From contig JALVKZ010000297.1 of assembly GCA_027033675.1 (NCBI GenBank), positions 1 through 7,242 of the forward strand: 7,242 nucleotides of DNA, in the 5' to 3' direction. This DNA comes from Pyrodictiaceae archaeon. Its GTDB lineage: Archaea; Thermoproteota; Thermoprotei_A; Sulfolobales; Pyrodictiaceae. Position 1 is the stretch's first letter; each line of letters begins with the position of its first letter. A program made the translations under genes and the position numbers. Below the pieces are notes generated by a model. That model was given only the letters and a program-made list of their open reading frames with translations. It was not told the DNA's origin and did not search any database. This document shows positions 1-3,797 of this stretch, one piece after another.

Positions 1-1
1 C

Positions 2-430
2 ATAGCCGAGATAGTTGAGTGGGCTTACCGGATAGGAGCTGGGAAGCGTTGGCCCCCGGTAACGGTGCAGAAGTATATCCGCCACCGCTATGGCAGGCAT
101 CCATCCGGGCTGAGGGAGCCTAGCTGGAAAGAGTACTGGCAATGGCTACGAGAGCTAGAGCAGCGCACTGGGAAACGGTTGTCATGGAGCATGGAGGAGT
201 GGGGAATGCGTTATGCCCCAAGGATACAGCACCCACTGAGGAAAGGGGCTAGGGCGAAGCTACAAGTAGCGGGCCCCGGGTGGCTACGCGGAGAACTACT
301 AGCGGTAACCCTTGATAGGAGACGAGTGGTCACGCTCCTCACACGGCACACGAGACTAGGGCCCGGAGACCTCGTAGTCGCTAGGATAATCCACGACAAA
401 GACGGCATATTCATAGCCAAGCTGCTCTAA
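2..430 (+). CDS. 3' part of an unrecognised basic protein, cut by the left edge
   Basis: The reading frame is open from base 2, so the gene begins outside the window; a GTG at 65 is in frame but is only an internal codon as far as can be seen. The 142 visible residues have two halves. The first roughly 80 are rich in Trp, Arg and Tyr and predicted helical (motifs VQKYIRHRYG and SWKEYWQWLRELEQRTGKR), which would suit a nucleic-acid-binding helical domain. The last roughly 60 alternate short beta strands with basic turns and end at a TAA (428-430), suggesting a small beta barrel. I do not recognise the family and assign no function. It lies 75 bp upstream of, and on the same strand as, the MoaD-like gene, which has its own strong ribosome binding site. 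Confidence 0.7.
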   Translation: MAEIVEWAYRIGAGKRWPPVTVQKYIRHRYGRHPSGLREPSWKEYWQWLRELEQRTGKRLSWSMEEWGMRYAPRIQHPLRKGARAKLQVAGPGWLRGELLAVTLDRRRVVTLLTRHTRLGPGDLVVARIIHDKDGIFIAKLL

Positions 431-491
431 CGCACTAGGTATAGGCGCAGGCTTGATAAGAGCACGAATGCCTAAACACATGTATTTCCTT

Positions 492-498
492 GGAGGTG
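492..498 (+). promoter_or_regulatory. Shine-Dalgarno site of the MoaD-like gene
   Basis: GGAGGTG lies 7 nt before the ATG at 506, a near-perfect match to the archaeal anti-Shine-Dalgarno sequence. It fixes the start of the downstream gene and implies a leadered transcript. Confidence 0.75.
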
Positions 499-505
499 CC
501 TCTGT

Positions 506-793
506 ATGCCAAGGATACGCGTCAAGCTCTTCGCAGAGTACTATGAGCTAGCAGGAAAGCAGCACCAGCTAGACCTAGACATACCAGAGGAAACCACAGT
601 CCTAGAGCTAGCGAGGCTCCTCGAGGAGAAGTTCCCAGGGCTACGCGGCAGACTGGTAAACGGTGACAAGATAGCCGAGGAGACCAAGGTCCTGGTCAAT
701 GGACGGCTAATAGACTGGCTAGAAGGGGAGAAGACTAGGCTAAGAGGCGGCGACACAGTGGCCTTCTTCCCGCCAGCAGCCGGAGGTTATTAG
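506..793 (+). CDS. MoaD/ThiS-family ubiquitin-like sulfur carrier or small modifier
   Basis: This 95-residue protein has the ubiquitin-fold pattern of MoaD: strand 1 RIRVKLFAEYYELAG, an acidic strand 2, helix TVLELARLLEEKFPGL (31-46), the KVLVNGR strand (61-67) and the late GGDTVAFFPP segment. Family members are adenylated by an E1-like enzyme on a C-terminal Gly-Gly and carry thiocarboxylate sulfur to molybdopterin or tRNA; some archaeal homologues (SAMPs) are conjugated to proteins. Here the diglycine (93-94) is followed by one extra residue, Tyr95, before the TAG. Length is typical. No MoaE, MoaA or E1-like gene is in view, so carrier and modifier roles cannot be separated. Its TAG overlaps the stop codon of the convergent thioesterase gene. 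Confidence 0.85.
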   Translation: MPRIRVKLFAEYYELAGKQHQLDLDIPEETTVLELARLLEEKFPGLRGRLVNGDKIAEETKVLVNGRLIDWLEGEKTRLRGGDTVAFFPPAAGGY

Positions 794-1776
794 CTGGGCA
801 CAAGGCCACGCACCAACTCTAATAGCTCTTCTACATGGCGTCTCCTGGCCTGCCTAATGGCCCGGCGCTCCTCGTATTCCCTCTGCAAATGCTCCGGCAC
901 AACGGGTCTCCTCTTAGGGGGGGCTGGACGACCATCCAGCCCTATCGAGACGAGCACCATGTATAGCTGAGCCATAGTATTGACACGGTCCTCCAACGGG
1001 TTCTCAGCGACAACCTTCAGCAAGACCTCTAGGCTAGTCCTACCCACCCCAGTAACCCCTGCCTCGACACGAAGCAAGTCCCCGACAAAAGCTGGAGAGA
1101 CAAACACAGCAGCATCAAAACTAGCAGTGACCACGGGGCTACCCGTAGCCCTCATAGCTGCGAGAGCCCCAACCTCATCGATTATGTAGAAGAACTTAGT
1201 GGCATCAAGCACCCTCGGCAACGAGAACGTAGAGTCCGGCAAAACCATAGTATAGGTCTCAACTCGGTAAGGCACCTCCAAGCGCTCAACATCGTCGCGA
1301 AGCCCACGACTACCCTCTATGAGCCGCTGCCTCTCCTCGAGCCATTTCTCGTGAACCCCGAGCAAGGGGTGAGCCTCGAGGCTGCAGGCATCAACCTCTA
1401 CGCCGTGTTCACGAGGCCTAACCCGGTCATCAACACTAACATAGGTCTGAACACTAAGACTAACCGGGCGGGCGCCGCCACCGAGCCCGCGAGCCTCAGC
1501 ATAGCTAAGAACATCCAGTGTATGACGAGTAGAGCCAATAACCCAGGAATAAATATAGAGAAACTCACCCACATGAACCGGGCTAAGAATGAACAAGTAA
1601 TCAATAGAGCCAAGAACCACGTAGCCGCGAGAAACCCTCATAGCGGCCATAGCACCGGACTCAAGAACCCACCAAGCAAGCCTACCACCATACAACGTAC
1701 CATAACGATTAGTATACCTCGGATATACAGGCCGAACAACATCAACCCTACTAGACTCAAGACAAACCCGGCTCAT
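790..1776 (-). CDS. Tandem hotdog-domain acyl-CoA thioesterase
   Basis: A 328-residue protein with two hotdog domains, the arrangement of ACOT/BFIT-type acyl-CoA hydrolases, which hydrolyse acyl-CoA to free acid and CoA in the cytoplasm. Domain 1 (about 10-120) has the family signature NRYGTLYGGRLAWWVLE (23-39), then GSIDYLFILSPVHVGE. Domain 2 (about 165-290) has VVTASFDAAVFVSPAFVGD followed by GRTSLEVLLKV, the usual second half of the fold, but its front part (DATKFFYIIDE) lacks the NxxGTxxGG signature. The C-terminus is a charged Arg/Glu helix. I chose the ATG at 1776 because GGGTGG (1782-1787) sits 5 nt upstream; a GTG at 1785 is in frame and would add three residues. Substrate chain length cannot be read from the sequence. 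It is convergent with the MoaD-like gene and 127 bp downstream of vapC on the same strand. Confidence 0.85.
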   Translation of the reverse strand: MSRVCLESSRVDVVRPVYPRYTNRYGTLYGGRLAWWVLESGAMAAMRVSRGYVVLGSIDYLFILSPVHVGEFLYIYSWVIGSTRHTLDVLSYAEARGLGGGARPVSLSVQTYVSVDDRVRPREHGVEVDACSLEAHPLLGVHEKWLEERQRLIEGSRGLRDDVERLEVPYRVETYTMVLPDSTFSLPRVLDATKFFYIIDEVGALAAMRATGSPVVTASFDAAVFVSPAFVGDLLRVEAGVTGVGRTSLEVLLKVVAENPLEDRVNTMAQLYMVLVSIGLDGRPAPPKRRPVVPEHLQREYEERRAIRQARRRHVEELLELVRGLVPS

Positions 1777-1903
1777 AACAGCCACCCAGAGAGAACGACG
1801 AGAACCCTACACAGAAATAATGTAAGATGCAATCCTTTCAGATTCAAGAGGCTGACGTCATACTATAGAGCCTGGCTATCGACTAACTATAAAGAAGTTA
1901 GGG

Positions 1904-2296
1904 CTATAGCGCCTCGGTCTCAACGCCTTCCCGATTAGCTACTTCTGCTTGCCTCTTGTCAAGAGTCACTAACACTGCTTCAAGATCCCTAGCCAACACG
2001 ATAAACAACGAGTCATATACTGTTATGTGATTCCTAGCAGCTATGCGCAAGGCCTCCGACAAGAACTGCTCCTGCCTATACAGGGGAATAACACCAGAGG
2101 CTAGATCCTCAACAATACTAACCGCATTCTCTAAGCTCATCTCGCCACGTATAACTTTCTTCCAAAGAGCATTAGCAACCTCCTTCACCGCCAAATCAAG
2201 CGTCACAATTTCATCAAGCAATATCCTCTCAGCACTCTCCCAGCCAGGCTCCTTGGAGAAATACATTACGAGAATAGACGAGTCAATGACTTTCAC
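1904..2296 (-). CDS. vapC: VapC-type PIN-domain ribonuclease toxin
   Basis: A 130-residue PIN-domain protein of normal VapC length. The four acidic metal-binding residues are in their usual contexts: Asp5 (VIDSSILV), Glu39 (AVKEVANALWK), Asp95 (TVYDSLFIVLA) and Asp113 (LVTLDKRQ). The family cleaves RNA, often tRNA or rRNA, with Mg2+ or Mn2+, and is held inactive by the cognate VapB. The start is a GTG preceded by GGGAGG with a short gap; it lies 14 bp inside the end of vapB, so the two are translationally coupled. All catalytic residues are present, so the toxin looks functional. Confidence 0.93.
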   Translation of the reverse strand: MKVIDSSILVMYFSKEPGWESAERILLDEIVTLDLAVKEVANALWKKVIRGEMSLENAVSIVEDLASGVIPLYRQEQFLSEALRIAARNHITVYDSLFIVLARDLEAVLVTLDKRQAEVANREGVETEAL

Positions 2297-2522
2297 GATC
2301 CTCCCTCACACTCCTAGACGCAAACCCCGCTGAACTAGGAACTACATCGCCGAGAATCCGTCTCCACTTAGCAATCACCCTCTTCCTCCTCTCCCGGGCA
2401 GCAAGAGCCTCAAGATACCTACGAACAGCCTCGCCTACATCTATGCCAGCGCGTTCGAGTTCCTCCTTAACCTCCCTCCTAACCCTAACACTAACAACAA
2501 CCGTAGACAAGAACGCAGACAC
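2283..2522 (-). CDS. vapB: VapB-type ribbon-helix-helix antitoxin
   Basis: A 79-residue protein directly upstream of and overlapping vapC. Residues about 8-16 (VVVSVRVRR) form the DNA-binding strand. They are followed by a helix (EVKEELERA), a turn (GID) and a second helix (VGEAVRRYLEALAARERRKR), which is the ribbon-helix-helix layout. The Arg/Lys-rich remainder up to RESH would be the toxin-binding tail. The start is a GTG with a TATA-like element about 20-25 nt upstream and little ribosome-binding sequence, so the mRNA may be leaderless. Such antitoxins neutralise VapC and usually repress their own operon. Confidence 0.85.
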   Translation of the reverse strand: MSAFLSTVVVSVRVRREVKEELERAGIDVGEAVRRYLEALAARERRKRVIAKWRRILGDVVPSSAGFASRSVREDRESH

Positions 2523-2538
2523 CCTGTATACACGAGAA

Positions 2539-2550
2539 CTAAAAAGAAAG
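2539..2550 (-). promoter_or_regulatory. Probable TATA element of the vapBC operon
   Basis: On the minus strand CTTTCTTTTTAG, preceded by the A/T-rich GTTTTTAT, lies about 20-25 nt before the vapB GTG. That is the distance expected between an archaeal TATA box and the start of a leaderless transcript. Confidence 0.4.
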
Positions 2551-2575
2551 ATAAAAACATAGCGTAAAATAATGT

Positions 2576-2598
2576 TAAGCTAAGCAAACTAAGCTAAC
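2576..2598. repeat. Short direct repeat TAAGCTAA upstream of vapB
   Basis: TAAGCTAAG (2576-2584) and TAAGCTAAC (2590-2598) are spaced 14 nt start to start, 54-76 bp upstream of the vapB start. Paired short boxes are a typical ribbon-helix-helix operator layout, but this pair lies upstream of the proposed TATA element, so an operator role is only a guess. Confidence 0.3.
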
Positions 2599-2701
2599 AA
2601 GCAAGCCACATCACGATAAGCTACTAAGCCACAGAGCACGAGGTATGTATCACCTACCCCTGCCAGCTTATGGCTTCTCCTTGCTACCTGTGAGGGAACC
2701 C

Positions 2702-2781
2702 GGGGCCGCGGGGATGATGAACGAGGCACGAGCCGACCCGTGAGGAGCGGACTTAGCGCTGACCCTCTGAACCGCGGCCCC
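2702..2781 (+). ncRNA. Box C/D guide sRNA 1 with a 10-bp closing stem
   Basis: The elements follow the archaeal box C/D plan. C box ATGATGA is at 2714-2720; a 12-nt guide ACGAGGCACGAG at 2721-2732; D' box CCGA (2733-2736, one change from CTGA); three bases; C' box GTGAGGA (2740-2746, one change from RTGATGA); a 12-nt guide GCGGACTTAGCG at 2747-2758; and D box CTGA at 2759-2762. Both guides have exactly the 12-nt length typical of archaea. GGG before the C box can pair with CCC after the D box as the kink-turn stem, and a longer perfect inverted repeat (GGGGCCGCGG 2702-2711, CCGCGGCCCC 2772-2781) encloses it all. Such RNAs bind L7Ae, Nop5 and fibrillarin and direct 2'-O-methylation of the base paired to the fifth guide nucleotide before D or D'. 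A second CTGA lies at 2767-2770. No clear promoter is seen. Confidence 0.8.
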
Positions 2782-2965
2782 TCTCTAACGCTTTCCCCGC
2801 ACCCTCTCATAATGATTTCTACTCATTCTGCTTAGTTAATTATTAATATCCTACCATGAAGACTGATCACTATACCATAATCAACGTTGGAAACAAATAG
2901 CATGCTCATATGCAGGAGCAAATACGACAAACTTATCCATGTCTGGGCCACTACTTATACTAAAT

Positions 2966-3051
2966 GGCCCGCGGGTTCAGGGTCAGTGGCAACGGGCTCT
3001 ATCACGGGCTCTGTGCCTCAACTCATGCCGCGCTCATCATCCCCGCGGGCC
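2966..3051 (-). ncRNA. Box C/D guide sRNA 2, a paralogue of sRNA 1
   Basis: Read on the minus strand: C box ATGATGA (3034-3040), 12-nt guide GCGCGGCATGAG (3022-3033), D' box TTGA (3018-3021), a 12-nt linker, C' box GTGATAG (2999-3005), 12-nt guide AGCCCGTTGCCA (2987-2998) and D box CTGA (2983-2986). The arms GGCCCGCGGG (3042-3051) and CCCGCGGGCC (2966-2975) form a perfect 10-bp closing stem. It shares CCGCGGGGATGATGA with sRNA 1, and the D' guides agree at 9 of 12 bases. The closing stems differ in sequence on both arms yet still pair, which supports a real RNA structure. The 5' arm begins only 8 nt after the stop codon of the AbrB-domain gene on the same strand, so co-transcription or processing from that mRNA is possible. 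The C' box is a weaker match than that of sRNA 1. Confidence 0.75.
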
Positions 3052-3059
3052 GCCTCTTC

Positions 3060-3238
3060 TCAAGGCTTGTAGACGAGTATTGCCTTCCTGCCATCCTTCT
3101 CAACAAGCTCTATGAGCAACTTGTCGTTTTCTTGCCAACTTAGTAGCTTGACCAATTCCTTCGGGATTGTTATCTCGTAGCTCACATAGCCTCTACCAAT
3201 TGCCTCTTCCGCAGCTTAACAATACCTACCGCGCACAT
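3060..3238 (-). pseudogene. AbrB/SpoVT-domain regulator or antitoxin gene, apparently frameshifted
   Basis: From 3215 down to the TGA at 3060-3062 one frame encodes an AbrB-type swapped-hairpin domain: IGRGYVSYEITIPKELVKLL, then NDKLLIELVEKDGRKAILVYKP. These domains are DNA-binding antitoxins or transcription regulators. That frame is closed by TAA at 3216-3218 and contains no ATG. The best translation signal (GAGGTGA, then 9 nt, then ATG at 3238) opens a different frame that ends after 18 codons at TGA 3182-3184. Slipping back one base near 3215 would join the two into a protein of about 60 residues. The alternative is a short intact protein of 41 residues starting at the GTG at 3185, but that would cut off the domain's GRGY start. 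A sequencing error is also possible. No toxin gene is adjacent. Confidence 0.55.
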
Positions 3239-3247
3239 CAGACTCTC

Positions 3248-3254
3248 TCACCTC
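3248..3254 (-). promoter_or_regulatory. Shine-Dalgarno site before the AbrB-domain gene
   Basis: GAGGTGA on the minus strand stands 9 nt before the ATG at 3238. It marks the ancestral start of the AbrB-domain gene and is the main reason to suspect a frameshift rather than a short GTG-initiated gene. Confidence 0.5.
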
Positions 3255-3273
3255 TACTTACGCTCCATTACTA

Positions 3274-3525
3274 GCAGAGGATAGCCAGCTCTATGAATAC
3301 TAGGTAATTAACAAAGCTTGCGTACAAGTCGAAACTAGCATGAAGCAGCATCTATTCAATCTCACAGAGACTATCCTCGTCTAAGACTACTCCCAGGAGG
3401 AATTCAGCCTATGCCGAGGCATGAACACCTATAGACACTAAATAATGTTCGGAAACAAGATCAATTGAATTTTTAGCTAAGAATATCACATTTAAAGAAA
3501 AGCCCGTACTATAGTAGAGAAACCC
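3274..3525 (-). pseudogene. Possible decayed coding remnant with two internal stop codons
   Basis: One minus-strand frame runs for 84 codons interrupted only by two TAG codons (3409-3411 and 3352-3354) before TAG and TAA at 3268-3273. Between the stops the translation looks protein-like: AEFLLGVVLDEDSLCEIE, then MLLHASFDLYASFVNYLVF and IELAIL. No start codon with a ribosome binding site is seen and the region is AT-rich. I do not recognise the family. It lies directly upstream of the damaged AbrB-domain gene on the same strand, so it could be the remains of a partner gene; it could also be chance. Confidence 0.3.
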
Positions 3526-3609
3526 TCATTTCGCATACCACATGGCTATAACTCGGGCAATACAATGTAGGAGATGCACGAGGAAACGATAGAACGGGGT
3601 GTGCGGGAT

Positions 3610-3687
3610 TGGTGCCGCGGCCGGGATTTGAACCCGGGTCACGGGCTTGAAAGGCCCGCATACTTGGCCGGGCTATACTACCGCGGC
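3610..3687 (-). tRNA. tRNA-Glu (anticodon UUC) with encoded CCA
   Basis: A full cloverleaf reads on the minus strand: acceptor stem GCCGCGG/CCGCGGC, D stem GTAT/GTAT with two G-U pairs, anticodon stem CGGGC/GCCCG with loop CTTTCAA (anticodon TTC), and T arm CCGGG TTCAAAT CCCGG. The discriminator is A (3613), and the genomic CCA (3610-3612) follows directly. There is no intron. A TATA-like TTAATCATT is found about 55-65 nt upstream, too far to be convincing. Confidence 0.97.
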
Positions 3688-3715
3688 AACCGCGCAGCGT
3701 ATGGTAGTCTTGGAG

Positions 3716-3738
3716 ACTCGGCCGGGCTCAGCCGCGGC
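3716..3738 (-). repeat. Partial copy of the tRNA-Glu 5' end
   Basis: On the plus strand ACTCGGCCGGGCT-CAG-CCGCGGC (3716-3738) repeats ACTTGGCCGGGCT-ATACTA-CCGCGGC (3662-3687), the acceptor 5' strand and D-loop region of the tRNA. It has one substitution in the first block and 3 instead of 6 bases in the middle. It lies 28 bp upstream of the tRNA in the same orientation and can itself fold as GGCCG-C-GGC-TGA-GCC-CGGCC. It is either a duplication scar or a hairpin in the region downstream of the pilin operon. Confidence 0.5.
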
Positions 3739-3797
3739 CATGAATGATTAACACCTTGTGCAGGAGGTGTATATTTGTTTCTCTTCTACAGCCCCGC

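Noticed and set aside
1351..1938. 195-codon plus-strand open frame
   Set aside because: It is antisense to the thioesterase and the end of vapC. It stays open because the thioesterase's N-terminal half uses many T-ending codons, so the reverse frame rarely forms stops; its Asn/Thr/Pro-rich translation is typical of such shadows.
2692..2785. SRP RNA or RNase P RNA
   Set aside because: No SRP helix 8 motif or RNase P conserved blocks are visible, and the element is too short.
2589..2810. 73-codon minus-strand open frame
   Set aside because: It runs antisense across guide RNA 1; the translation is low-complexity Arg/Ser/Pro and it has no ribosome binding site.
2702..3051. A CRISPR or transposon-end reading of the GC-rich inverted repeats
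   Set aside because: There are only two units, in opposite orientation, with no regular repeat-spacer series, and the enclosed C/D boxes with 12-nt guides explain them better.
2887..3072. 61-codon plus-strand open frame starting METNSM
   Set aside because: It lies antisense to guide RNA 2 and the end of the AbrB frame, with a Ser/Gly-rich translation dictated by the GC-rich stems.
3352..3411. Reading the two TAG codons as pyrrolysine
   Set aside because: Pyrrolysine use is not expected in a crenarchaeon of this kind and nothing nearby suggests the pathway; decay or chance is simpler.
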